The notes below the pieces were generated by a model. The model saw nothing but the letters and a program-made list of their open reading frames with translations. It was not told where the DNA came from and did not search any database. Shown one piece after another: positions 38,158 to 51,700 of a DNA stretch of 64,000 bases. Position numbers and translations under genes: made by a program. The stretch comes from Chanos chanos (lineage: Eukaryota > Chordata > Actinopteri > Gonorynchiformes > Chanidae): NCBI RefSeq assembly GCF_902362185.1, contig NC_044498.1:13822065-13886064 (forward strand), in the 5' to 3' direction. Numbering within the stretch: position 1 is the first letter of the stretch; each line of letters begins with the position of its first letter.

Positions 38158-41100
38158 CTAAATCATAGCAAAGGTCAGCCACTGAAAAGGACACATCAAA
38201 GAGAACAAAGTGTTACACCTCTGCAATGAAAGGGATTCACTGACAGATTCATTTCCTCTTTCATTTTCTGGTCATTATGTCTTGTCATTTCAGTGACTAG
38301 ATTATCTATTGTAAACCGACTAACCTGATGGAAATCCAGCTCTATGAAACCAGTGTCATGTGCGTCGACCTTCTTGAAAACTCCTACAGGAACAAGAGAA
38401 TCAGACAAAAAACAGAAAGTGAGCATTCATTGCTTCAAAAGTCATATACAACATCAGACATAACACAACCTTTATGATTTTATATTTTAGCAAAAGCTTA
38501 CAAAAGAAATTCAGTTAAAAAAAACATGAACCAATACACTTTGCCTATTAAATAACCACAATAAAACAATAACTGAAACTCTAGCACTCACTGAACATCA
38601 TCTCTAGGCGCATGAGACAGGCGACAAAATTGTCAAAGTCAATGGTCATGTCTGATTCAGCGTAGCGTGCCACCAGGATCTGGTAGATGCTGTTATTCAG
38701 AGTGAATCCTGGAGATGAAGAACAAGAATGCACTTGAACAATATACTGACACCAAAACGGCGCCAGCTGTAACCATATTTTTATATCAAGTCTACATTCT
38801 AGCATCCACAAAGCTAAGGTAAGGGGTAAAGGGCTAGGTAAGGGCAGGGAAAAAGAATCATGTAATGAATCTTACAGAGAATGGTTTTCACTCATTTCAC
38901 TGCATCACTTGCTATATATTCCATTAGTATCATCCCTTTAAACATGATTTAATTCAATTTTGGAGCACAGTTCACATTATTATTCTCTTATCTGGCCCCA
39001 AATCTCCCTCCATTCACTACAGCATTTAATTGCCTATCGCCTAAGAGAACGCAACCTGCATTTTACGATGACAGTCATTTTTATGGCAGTGATAACATGG
39101 TATTACTGAGGGATTAATTTGGAGCAGGTATTTGGGCTTGTTTTACCTGCCTCCTTCAGGGCCATCCTCATCTCTGTAGAGCTCATGGTACCAGAGTTAT
39201 CCAAGTCGTTCTTCTTATAGATTCCCTGTAAGAACATTACATAGGGCGAAGAGTTTACTCTTCCAAACAAGATCTGATATCCCATGAACAGAGACAAGAT
39301 TACAGTAGCAATGTCTCTCACCAGATAGTGCTGTACTTTCTTCCACAGCGTGGCAAATTCCCCAAGGCCCAGCTTTCCGTTTCCACTGTCCTAATGCAAT
39401 GAGTTAAGTATAACTTTAGACGTTTCTGGGATCATGTTTCTCAATGAATAAGCCTGTTATGAACTTACAGAGTTCTGATATTTATATGCAGCACATGCAT
39501 TCATGAATGAGAAGATTCCACAAGGATGAAAAAGACTAAAGAAACAAAAATATAAAAGACAGAAAGGATACATCCATAAGGTTCACCATGACCCGGCAGG
39601 TCTCAAGACTAAAGCCATCTGTTTTTATGTCTGTCCCTGCGGAAAAAAATATAAACATTAACACATAAATGTGTATATGCTCACCATATTTTTTTTCATT
39701 TTTATCACACAAAAGAAAAGACGTCAAATAAGAACGTATACTTACGTTTGGCAACAATTTTGTTTAGAATGGTTTTTAGTTCTGCTGAAGAAATCTCCAT
39801 ATCCTGTTGACATGTAAAATAAACTATTGTAATGTAATGTAATGTTTACAGTATAGTTAAGCAACAGACAGAAATCACACGCTTTTACCTTTCCAGCAAG
39901 TTTCGTGAACAATCCCCTGAAATTTGCATCAACTTCATCATCAGATACTTTCTCCTTATAAACAAAAAAGAAGAAAGTCAAAAGTACATTCAAAATGAAA
40001 GCAATGTATTGATGCTCCTCTGTAAAAACTGACATGAAAGACTTAACATGCCACTGAAAAGAACAGACAACATATTCCTGCAAAAGTTTGATTCTTAATT
40101 TCTATTTGAACTTTTTTACAAACATATGCACCAAAATTAGAATCAGGTAAAATAACTCACGTCATCTAATTCTGCAGACACTGGGTCATCACAGGGTCTG
40201 AGAGAGAGAGAAAAAAAAACACTGTTATTTTAATGTTAAAGCATTCATAATTCAGAAACCCAACACTATGACAGGGACATTTCAGTAAAGCATATCCACC
40301 CTCATCTCACGTCAGAACTCAACAAATTTTATAGCCACATTCACACCAGACCAGAATCATAAACTGTGTGCCAGTGAAGTCAGGTTAATGGGTGGTGGCC
40401 ATCAACATTACTACTGTGTGTTTTACACACTTCTGTAGTTATAGGTTTCATGCTATGTTGGATGTAAACGAGAACTGGCTGCTGAACTTCAACATGTGAA
40501 AAAACAGAATACATTACATGGTCTCTGTCTGTTTCTCAGAGAAGACACGAATGCAGAAGTCTCCATCTTTGTGGGGTTCAAAGGTTGAAGGGACAATCAA
40601 GTACTCTCCAGGAGGCAGCTTGAAACGTGAGCAGACCTCACGCAGATTGATGAAGGTCTCGGACCGGGCCGTCTGAGCGTGAGTCAGGAAATAGTTTTTG
40701 TCCAGGTGCACCTCCCTCTGGCCATGAAACTGTCAGGACAAAAGACAAAAGCATTGGAGTTTGGATGTCTGAACACTGTAAAGGTATATGTGCATTTTTA
40801 TAGCAAACAGGATGATGATGACCACTCTTTGGTTCGATTTCTCACCTGTGATGGCACCTAAAAGAAAGCGAAAAAACACAATTCGATCAGTTCGATGTCA
40901 CCTGTAAGGAACTTCCTAAATCAAAACAGCGACAAAAATCTGCACAAGAGAACACTAAGGTATGATGGGGAAAATCTACTACAATACATAAAAAATTATA
41001 ATCGAAGATTACACATTCATCTCACCTCATAGATAGCAAACCCAATGGTGTGCATGTCCTCTCCGACTTTCCGCAGTCTGCGCCGGTTCTTCTGGATCAG

Positions 41101-44100
41101 ACCAACCACAAAACTGCAGCCCACCTCATTATCATCAGGATCATCGTCCTCCTCATTCAGTTTAATGACATACTGAGGATTCATCCAGAATGTGTCTGTG
41201 AAGAAGAGGTAAATAATAACAGCTGTGTGAAAAGCCATCACTTATGCAGTCTGTCAGCAGAGCTCCCCAATTATCACAGTATGGCAGCATCAGTGTCTCA
41301 GTTTATGTTCTACCACAGAACAACAGAACTACAGTAAGACCTTCTTAAAATGAAAAATCCAAATTACAACCACTGTAAGGATCATAAATGCAGGCACAGA
41401 TCTTAGATCAGCTTTTATATTTATGTATTATGTGTCACCTCACTCACCACATCAATGTTTATAATTCAAAAAACAGGCAACAATATTTAGACACCACTCA
41501 CACAGACAGTTTTCTCAAATCTAATCTCCTCTGTACCTATCAGTGAGACATAGAAACTGTGGTGAAAAAGCTTATGGAGCTTCACAGCCACTTTAAGGAC
41601 TATAAATGCCCGTATTGAGCTCAAATCAGAGGTCATTTTCATGAAATATACCGCTGTGTCAGCTCACCCTCCAAACCGACGTCGATATTTCAGTATTTGC
41701 ACAACATTAAAAATAGGCAAAAATGATTAGATACAACGCATAAAGATAGCATTCCGCTTTTTCATTTCCTCATTAAGATGTCTGAGTGACAAATGGGAAA
41801 TGCGGTCGAAAAGTACATATAGCTTCATAACCCAGCGGAGAGATGACACAGCAAAAAAAACATGGTCTTGAATAAAATTAAATTGGCCAAAGAAGAAAAA
41901 GCTAAGAACTACTTTCTGCTCATCATAATCTTCTAATTTTAATAAACAAATACGCTCTAATCCAAATATTTACAATATCAGCTGGAACAGCTGTAAAAGT
42001 TGTTTTTTAGGGTCTGGAGGTGTGAGGTGCCACGAACAGCGCAGGTCTCAATTACATGATCTCTGTTACCAAGATATATGTATATGTATGTAAGGATATG
42101 GATATGTGTATATGTATATGTGTGTAAGCACATGAGTGTGCATCTGTGCTCAGGACTGGCGACATGTTTTGTGTACTCACGGGGGTTGTTCCTACAGCCA
42201 CCTGCAGTCGATCCCCTCCTCCAGGTGCCATCGTATTTACACACGCTCCAGTATTTAACTGACTCACTGATGATCGCATCTGGGGTCAAAGTGCAGATCT
42301 CTATACGAGAGTAATGTCTCAGGAAGTCTGAGAAAGACATCCTTCACCGACAGAAAAACAGCTATCAGCAAATGCCAAGAAAACGTTGTAGGGTCTTTAG
42401 AGCAAAACATACACGGAGAAAAAACAAATGTACAGCATATTTTGAAATGCTTAAACAGATATTTGCAAAACTGCATTACATCTCTCAGATAATAAATGAC
42501 AATGGAATCAACTTCTGGAGTGCTGTTCTCAACCATAAATAACTCCTCCTCATCTAGACATCTCCTTCAATATGAGAGGACTTAATTCTCTGATGAGGAA
42601 ATTGGTAATTTTCAGTCTGTCATAGGATATACCACGGGTACTGAACTACACTCTGAACGAACTCGTCCGTAGAACTCCAATTCCATCATCTTTTCCAAAA
42701 TACGTTTTGATTGACAATGTGTTGGAAAGTTTTAAGTTTTCCTCAGAAACAAGTATCTTCAGGATGCACTGAAAATTGTTCAAACTTAATTCAAGGACTA
42801 AATTAATCCTGATCCCTCTATTTTGAATAAATTTGAATCAAAACTAAACCTGCCCTTGTTCAGGCATGAAGAAATGATGTGAGGACCCTGTTTTTACAGA
42901 AGCTGATTTAAGTCCTGCAATAGCACTTTAGATCAGAACATACTTCTGAACTGACTTAAAAAGCAGACAAGTCTTACTGGAACTGTTCTTAATCGGTTTA
43001 ACATTTATTTGACTGGTAGACAGTATTTTGTTAGTTAGAGTGATCATTTCTCTGAGAAACATGGTGTTCTCTATGGTTTCCTACAGAGATCTATACTTGG
43101 TCCCTCTTCATCCTCTTCTTTCACCCTGTCACATTTTATTTGCTTTTGGTGCTTTTTTTATCTTCCCCATTATCTTTAACTTTTTTTATGGATAGATAAT
43201 CGCATTTACTGCTTCATGTTTTATTTAATTTTGTATTTTATGGTGTTGGTTTGTGGTAATGAAGTGCTTTGACCTGCATATTATAACTATTTTTTTGAAA
43301 GCATCACAGACAGGCTGAGAAAATTCCTTGAACACTCATCTTACCAGAATTCTCCATCTTCAGCTTTTACATTCTGACGATCTGAAGCATCAACACAGTT
43401 CCACTCAGAAGAGCTGAAATGACACAGGAATCGTGGCACTTACTTAAACAATCGCTGATTCATAGTTATTGACCCTAGACTTTTGGGCTCAGGTTATCCT
43501 GCTGAGAAATCCTATTACATGTTATACTTGCTTAAATGAGATTTTTCTTCTGGTGTAATCACTTTAGAAAGAGCTTTATGCTTAAGGTATGACGCACACC
43601 CCTCCGCCCCAGATTTGCATATAAATCCAGTGATATCAAGGATGTTTAAACTAACAGTTAACTCAAATGCATCCTCCACATTCAACTTGAGTCAATGTAC
43701 CATGAATAACAGAAGATGTATTGAACTTGTAGGTCTGTATTATCAATGATTTATAACTTACTTGTCACTCCAGGCACCTGTCCATTCCACCTGACCCCAA
43801 GGGTTACGCATTCTGACTAGCTTCTCCCTACGACCACGATAGTTCACCTGAAACAAATGCAACAGATGATTACAGATTTTCAATCCTGAAGGTGCTGTAA
43901 CAGATTAGAAAGGTATGTATTATGGTTGAATAAGTAAAAAAGCATGAGTGAAATTCGTCTCACCTCCAGGGCTCCAGTAAGTGAGTAGGCGTGGCCTTTT
44001 ACCAGTTTTTGGCGTGTGACAGCCTCTGAATCTGCAGCACTGGTGATCTGGTAAAAACCAAGAAACAAAAGACCTTAGAAAACAACCCAAAGAAAACAAT

Positions 44101-46988
44101 ATCCAATGCATTTAGCAGCAAAGCCTTAAGAGACCATTAAAGCAAGTCTGAAGAACTTACATCAATGGAGCAACCAAGAAGTGCCCCAGCCTCCAGAGCC
44201 TTTCTGATAATTTGAAACATGTTGGAAGGAGCTTTCCTCAGGTCATAGCTTTCAGCAATGCCACCAGTGAAGTCCTCAAAACCTTCAGAGGTGGACCCAC
44301 CTGACAATGCCTCATAGCAGCCATTAACTCTGCAAGAAAGCATGATGAGACGTCATGTAATGGCCTAACTCAGTGGTCATGAAACTAAGTCAAACAACTG
44401 CATGACTTACTGGAGAATATATCCCAGGAGATCTGTAGAACCAGACAGAACACGAAGAACTGAATTGTTAAATAAAAAAAAATTCCAAAACACCAATCCT
44501 ACTTTACTCACTTAGCATAGGCTTTCTCCAGTAGTGCGCTCCAGAACTCAGAGCCCTCAGCAGAGTGAACAAACATCAGCTCTCCATCTTTAAATGGCAG
44601 TCTGTCGTCAATGACAACGTCGACCCACTCACCAAATTGCCAGAACTGAGGAGCAGAGGGTGATCGTTTTTGTTTGTTTGTTTTTTGTTTTTTTGTGAGG
44701 TATAGGCTCTTTTAAGAAGATACTGAACAAAAAAATTAACTTAAACTAACCTAAATGACACAAATAGCACACCAACAGCATTTGAAATCAGGTTTTTCTC
44801 ACTAGTTTGAAACTGACCAATGAACAATTATATGAGTCAAACTATAGCTCATGTGCATTGAAAACTGATCACCCCATGTTACCTGGAAGTGAAAGATCCC
44901 AGCATAGTTGTCTCCAAAACCTTGCCCACCAGGCACAACTCTGGCCATTACATCGTCATTGAGCGTAAGGGAAGCGATGGCTGCTAACAGCCAGCAGTCA
45001 CCTGCGATTCATCAGGAACATGATGACAGATTCAGTCCTGCATGTGCTGTGGTGGTTCATTAGTGTGTAACCTTAACCACTGACAAACTGTGCATAACTA
45101 GGCTGGACATAATAATATTGCTGTGAGAAGTACACTCATGGTAAAAAAAAAAAAAAGTTGCCTGTAATACATCAGAAGATATGAAAGTGTCTCTGAGTAT
45201 GGATACAAAGCGTAGTGTAGACATCACTCTTCCTGTAACATTTTGACAGGAAGCTATAAAACTGCACAGCAAGGGTGCAGCACAATGATCAGTTATGATT
45301 GGGTACGACAAATATTTATTTTAAATGAATGGAAATGCTTTAAAGACAAGACAGATAGTCGTTATGCAAATACACTTAACATTAAATTTCTGTCATCCTA
45401 CGAGCAAAAACATGCAGGGTATAAATAGTACTATCAGCAGTGGTACAAAAGTCCTAACCAATAAGAGCCGAATTTGTGGTTTCAAAGTGACAGGCAAACA
45501 TAAAAATCGGACAGGTACATGTCTTTCTCTTTGTTCATACAAATGAGCGTGCATGTGAGTTAATCAGCTTCATAATATGCTGTTCTTTCTTTTAATAAGA
45601 AACATACAGCATTTTCCTGGAGTTCACCTGCGGAATCAGATTTCAATGGTGATTTCTAGGAGGCCTCTTTAGAATATACAAATATATAGTGCAGTCAAAC
45701 AAGACTGGCATGCCTCTCCCTTTTCTGCTAACTGCTACTTCTTGGAATGTTGAGTCTGTTTTATAGGCTCAGATGGCTTTAATTTATTCTTTGGCGTTGC
45801 AACGTCATCTAGGTTAAACACACGGAGGAGTACAATGTACTCACAGAGATTATATAGTAGTCTCTGTTCTAACAAAGCTGTTCTCCACGAGGAAACACGT
45901 TCTATGGGGTACTGTGTGTCAATTGACCATTACAGTAACTCACATATATGTAAATGTACAGTACATTACAGGCATCATTAAGTTAGTTCTTTACTCACCA
46001 AGAGCCCCTTGACAGATATCAGTTCTTGTGGCTCCTCCAATTATGAATTCTGGACTTGAACATAACTCCTGTAAAATATATTTCATCAGTCATACCAAGC
46101 CTTCACAAACAGCCCATTTCACTACTGATGGCACAATATTCCTTGAAATAACCTTCAGGTTTCATGTCCTGCTCAGAGGCAGCACCAAATTAGTGATCAA
46201 CAAATCAGAGTCAATTTTATTTGTAAACTGTCCATCACACACGAAGCTAATAGTACAGTTTCAGCATTTCCCTACATGCTTATGCAATCGTGTTGCATCA
46301 AACATGATTATATGACTGCGAATGAGTGGACTGCTGTATGGTATGGATGCCCGCAACAATCTGGCCCCGCGTGGTCAAAAATCAGCATTACACTATGGGA
46401 TCTGGGAAACATTTTGAAAAGTTGGCGCAGATAGTTCCAAACTTTCCCCAGATCAGTCCTGGCTGTTGGCAAACAACAGTCCCAGAGATGCGCGTATCAC
46501 AAGCTGGAATGGGTTGGTGGTAAAACAACTCATTTGTGAGTAGACTGCTCACTTTGAGAGAAAGTCAGTACCCTAAAGCCTGAACACTTGACACAAAAGG
46601 TGTAAAAATAGAGCCGAACATTATAACAGAACATTTATGCACAACGCGTGAAGATTTCTATCGTCAGTGATGAAAGTTAGCGGGATACCTGCATTATGCA
46701 TTTCCATGTTTGTAGCTAATGCGGAATACAGTTCGTCTAGTCAAGACTTACGCCTGGTCTTTTCCACTGAATTCCTCTTGTTTTGTAAGAACTTGGCCCA
46801 AGCTCTTTAAATCCCAGGGATTCGGGCGCGGCTGGGAAAGTTGGGTCCGAAAAAAGTTGTCCACGACTTAAGCACTGACTTCTCAGCGACTCAAAATCCT
46901 GATTGAGATACTTGACAGCATTTGCATTTGTTCCAAACCCTGCAGCCAAAGCCCGTTTTTTGGCCAACGTAGATGCGACTCCTGACAT
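38158..46988 (-). CDS. capn2: Calpain B: classical calpain large subunit, CAPN2 type, complete
   Basis: Calcium-activated cytosolic cysteine protease; CAPN2 normally pairs with the small subunit CAPNS1. 21 exons: 46988-46752, 46068-45999, 45001-44883, 44645-44512, 44329-44161, 44047-43964, 43847-43762, 43413-43345, 42341-42181, 41195-41026, 40857-40846, 40729-40518, 40197-40161, 39954-39889, 39803-39746, 39636-39572, 39390-39322, 39225-39147, 38708-38592, 38383-38325, 38181-38158. They total 698 residues (human CAPN2 has 700). The start is [13 protein letters not shown]. Catalytic Cys105 ([11 protein letters not shown]), His262 (KGHAYSLTG) and Asn286 (RNPWGQVEW) are at CAPN2 numbering. [16 protein letters not shown] and [12 protein letters not shown] are the strongest CAPN2-like strings. 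The CBSW domain and five EF-hands follow, and the end is WLTFAMI. The order and phases match calpains A and C; exons 8 and 13 vary in length. Which fish capn2 paralogue this is cannot be decided here. Confidence 0.94.
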
Positions 46989-47289
46989 CTTCGGGTTTTG
47001 ATATTCTCTCTAAATTCACCAAGAGTAAAACTGAAAATGTTTCGATTCCTTAAAAGAGTTAAGTTTTATTCTCCACCCTATCAAACAGGCGTGGCTTCTT
47101 GTCTTGTTCAAGTTAATGCATGTTGTCCGTACCCCTCAGACAACAGGAAGACTGTAACCGTGTTTAGAGATTCAGAGAAATGGCAGAGATGTTCCAAATC
47201 ATTAGACTTTTACACCCTCCCTTCAGGAAGTATATTCTCGTAAAGCTCAACCACTCCCTCTTTTTAGCTATGGATATGTATGTGAAAAT

Positions 47290-47309
47290 GGGGGGGGGGG
47301 GGGGGGGGG
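47290..47309. repeat. Poly-G run
   Basis: 20 G in a row. Confidence 0.85.
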
Positions 47310-47725
47310 CGAAGCCTATAATCAGTTTACCAATCGCTGTAAAAGTGTGGAAGATCACATTGTCTTTTATTTTGATTTGTAATGACCTAATTCCGAGGAA
47401 ATGAGCATAAAACCTATTTCACCGTTTTTGCTTTTGTCCCGCGATGAATGCAATGAATTCAGTTAAATTCACTGAAGGGCAGTGTTTTTTTTGTTGTTGT
47501 TGTTTTTTTATTTGTTTGTTTTATTTTGTTTTGGTTTGGTTTGGCTTGTCCTTTTTAATGAGCTAAAATCAGTCAAATTTGTCAAGAGCAGACCGTTATC
47601 TTTTTGTATTAAACTTTACTCTGTACAGGACACGGTATTTATAATTTCAAATAAATTAGATCAGTTTCTAAAATGATGCATGTTTATCGCGTAAAACTTA
47701 GTGGGTCTGAGGGGTATTCCAGAAA

Positions 47726-47895
47726 ACGGGTTTAGTGAAAACTCGAAGTTAGTTAACTCAGAGTAAGTCGTAAACCTCATAATAGAAGAGCCCTCTGGCT
47801 TCATTCTCCTAGCAAAACAAAGCCGTGGGGCTCTTCTATTAGGAGGTTTACTACTTGTTCTGAGTTAACTAACTCAGAGTTTTTACTAATCCCGT
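47726..47895. repeat. MITE-like inverted repeat with about 68-bp arms
   Basis: The left arm 47726-47793 and the reverse complement of 47827-47895 agree at about 60 of 68 positions, around a 33-bp spacer. Both carry the core TTAGTTAACTCAGA. It would fold into a long hairpin. No TSD was established. Confidence 0.85.
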
Positions 47896-48255
47896 CATTC
47901 TTGCCCCCTTAATTTACATTAATTATATCTAAAAGAATCTGTGTGTCCACCGAACCTTTAATTATGTGCACCACAACCATATAACCACAGTGATCATTTA
48001 CAGCTGCCACAGGCACATGCAGAATTCTCAGTCATTCCGAGATGTTTACTCATGTATACGGCTTTCATGTCTTTGACGTAGTTTATCTACTTCTATTACT
48101 TCTGTTACTTCTGTTACTGATGTGCTATGCGTAAGAACATATTCGCAAGGTACTGTGGGAGTTGAAGTAACTGTGAACACTTTCACCTATCACAAAGTGC
48201 CCACCTCTGGAGCAATGCTGGCGATGCATATGCACAAAATGTATAAAAACACTAC

Positions 48256-48260
<5 letters not shown>

Positions 48261-48302
<42 letters not shown>
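48261..48302. repeat. (CT)n microsatellite
   Basis: About 19 CT units upstream of calpain C. Confidence 0.9.
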
Positions 48303-48774
48303 AGCTCCCGAACTTGTAAATGTATTAAACAGAAATAAAAACTTTTTTTCACAAAGCGGACAGACATATTTATAAAAAGACCTCTGGAAACAGTGATGGG
48401 ATAATTACGTGCATGTTTACATGATCAGCTGTCTCTTTGACCCTGTCAGAGAAATGCCTCTGTGCTCCCAGGTCAAATTTGTAGTGTTAATAATCTTTGT
48501 GTAGTGCAATCTAAACAGGCTTTCTAGAAGGACATTACATTTTGATTATTCAGGGTCATTCATCTTAAAGCTTGAAAAATAGATTTTGACACTATCAGTA
48601 GATAACTTAACACCTGAGATGCCAAAGCCACACCTTCCATAGTGACCATGCTACCTGAACATAGGAATACCTGACTCCTCCTCACCCCACCTCTTCCCTG
48701 AAGTTTTTCAACCTATATCCTGGCTTATGTTACACACTCAGCACACACTCCATTTGATCTGACAAGGTGTTAAA

Positions 48775-51700
48775 ATGTCAAGCAGAGCCCTACACCTAGC
48801 CTGGCGTAAGAACAGAGAGGAGGGATTGGGAAGCAATGACAAGGCTGTTCCCTTTAACAAACAGGACTTCCAGGCACTCAGGGATCAGTGTCTGGAAAGA
48901 GGGGTCCTCTTCTGTGACCCGACTTTTCCTGCTGAGCCTGACTCTTTAGGGTACAATGAGCTTGGACGTTACTCCTCAAAAACCCGTGGTGTGGAGTGGA
49001 AAAGACCCAAGGTAGGTGCACTGTTTCTTATGAAGTCCTAGGTGGGAGCCGTGGGTAAATCTGAAACAGTTATTGCTCTGTGACAATACTATTTAACTAA
49101 GTAAGGTCAGTCAAGGTCAGCTAAAATTATTCATAGCATTAAGAAAATTATACTTGTTCATTTTCAGATTCATATTTTTTTTTAATCATTGGCATGATTA
49201 AAAGAAAAAACTGTTTTTTGCTAAACACACCCATAACAGGATGTTTGTGAGTTCTTTTAAGTAATCACGGTGACAGATGGGAGAGTGACTGTGAAAAGGG
49301 ACGCGGGGTGCTTCTCATAAAATGAAGCGAAACCTATTCCTGTTTGAAGTTTTATATCCACCTTACTCTGTTGCCACGGTAACCTTTTGCGGCTCAGGTT
49401 ACTTACCTAGAGGCTGTGATGGTGACAAACAGTAGCATTTGTTTTTGTCTTTTAACCGTGTCTTTAATTATTAACAGCATCTGTTTGTAAGGTTGCTGCC
49501 TTTTTTAATCATACAGCTCAGTAATGAATCATGAAATTTTTTGTTCGCCTTCCTCAGCAATAACAGATTACAGTATCAGCGACAAATGTGTTATAGCCTA
49601 CCCACCCTTCAGGAAGCAGATAATTTTTAGGGTGTAGTGTTTTGGCTAGTTTTTTTTTTTTTGTTTTTTTTCTTCTCAGCAGTGACCAGCGAATAATATG
49701 AATGAATAATACATTGTATTCTGAAAATATTTCATCTCTGCAAGTTAAATAATATGTTCTGATCATGTCCTGTTTTGTAGGAGCTGTGCTCAAACCCTCA
49801 GTTCATTGTCGGAGGGGCCACAAGGACAGATATCTGCCAAGGAGCTTTAGGTCAGTGCGTTGTCTTTTGCAACCAGTCACACTTATTTCAGAACTGCAAG
49901 GCCCAAAATAAATCAAAATGATCTGAAAGTAGCCCGTAACTAAGTTGGTCTAAAAATAATGAGCAGGTAAGTATAGCATACCCTGATACAGTTGGATTTC
50001 GCACTGCATCACGTGTAGACATAGCTATCGCTTTGTTCTTCTTTACATGCAGGCCAAACAATCAAGAAAGTGTCTATCACAGTCATTTCAAAAGTATTTG
50101 CTGAGATGGCAATGGTAAGACCTAGAGTTGTGTTCTGCGGGGTAACTGTCTAAAGCATCGTATGCATTATGCATGAGCTCTGAAGACAAGGAGTCAAATG
50201 CAAGTGTAAGATCTGTGCTCTTTCAGTTTAGACTGGTAACTGTTGCCGGTGTTGTTCTGCTACTCTGCCTCAGCGTGTTTAACTGATGAGCCTAAAGCCT
50301 TCCACTGTTACAGGTTCATTAATGATGAATATGGGCCATTAGACTTTGTGTATATGTATCATTTTCAGTAACAGATTCTCTTTTAAGCCATATGTCCTGT
50401 CTTCTGTTGACTCCTTTATTTGTCAGTAGTCCACCCAAAATTTACACACAAAGTGTAAATTAGAACTGCCTGACACAGCAAATATAACCTCGGACCCAGT
50501 TTCTGATTTTGGCGTGAGTCATGGCTTTATAGATTCAGGTCATCACTGTTTGCCCATTAGTCAGAATGTGCACAGAGGCTTTGACCCCAGTTTTAATCCA
50601 CTCTTGTCTTCCTACTTGCCTCATCCGCAGTTCACTTAATGTCGTTCACAAATTTACCATTTGGCTCCATCAGGAGAGTTTCTCTAGGCCTTTAATTATA
50701 AAAAAAAAAATCATTGACCTCATTTGTAATCATACATCTGCAAAAAAACATTACAGAATGGATTGTAAGGCCTTTGTTTTCCGTAAATGTGTCACTGCCT
50801 CATAAAAAATTATGGATTACATCCTTTTGGCACTTTTGGTATTTGCACAGGAGACTGCTGGTTACTGGCAGCCATTGCCTCTTTGACCCTAAACAAGGAC
50901 ATTCTTGCTCGAGTTGTTCCTCCTGGACAGAGCTTTGAGGAGAACTATGCTGGAATCTTTCATTTTCAGGTGAACATTTACTTCCTTTAGATAGCAGCTT
51001 TCCCTTGGCCAAGCAGCTCTGTTTATAATCATTAGCACATGCAAAAAATTGTCCAAATAAACCTTAGCGACTGAGGTACGATACGTTCTGGTTTTATGCA
51101 AACAATGATTTGAATAGAAAGAAAGTGTTAACCAGATTCTAAACACCACACACTCATTGGAAGAGGACGAAACAAAATACAGGACAACAAATAAGGACAA
51201 GTACGATTTTCAACGACTGTTGTCCAAAACCTGTTTGCAGCTTTGGCAGTATGGAGAATGGGTGGACGTTGTCATTGACGACCGGTTGCCCACCAGGGAT
51301 GGGAAGCTGCTGTTTGTTCACTCTGCAGAAGGTTCTGAGTTCTGGAGTGCTCTGCTGGAGAAGGCCTATGCCAAGTGAGTACACTTTTCACGTGACGCAG
51401 ACGAGAGAAGTGCTCTAGATGTAAGATGCAGAGGAGACTAGGGTTGGCTGTGACAGGTTTCAGTTCTATTGTCTGAAAAGACCACATTTAAATCTTGATT
51501 TAGACAGCCAACAACTTTCCGCTTTGAACCTGTCAGTTTGTTTTCACACTATGCAAGATATTATCAGTAGATGGAGAGAAATATTAAAATTGAACCCAAC
51601 TCCTGGGTCTCTTTTACACTGTTTTGAATTAAAATTTGTGTTCACACAGTTTCAAGAAACTATGTGAGTCATCACATTTAACTTGGAAAAAATCAAAATC

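Larger units (their letters stand above)
46989..48774. other. Divergent intergenic region between calpains B and C
   Basis: Start codons of two calpain genes face away from each other 1.8 kb apart. It holds a poly-G run (47290-47309), a 68-bp-arm inverted repeat (47726-47895) and a (CT)n tract (48261-48302). Promoters must lie here, but no convincing TATA box was placed for either gene. Confidence 0.6.
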
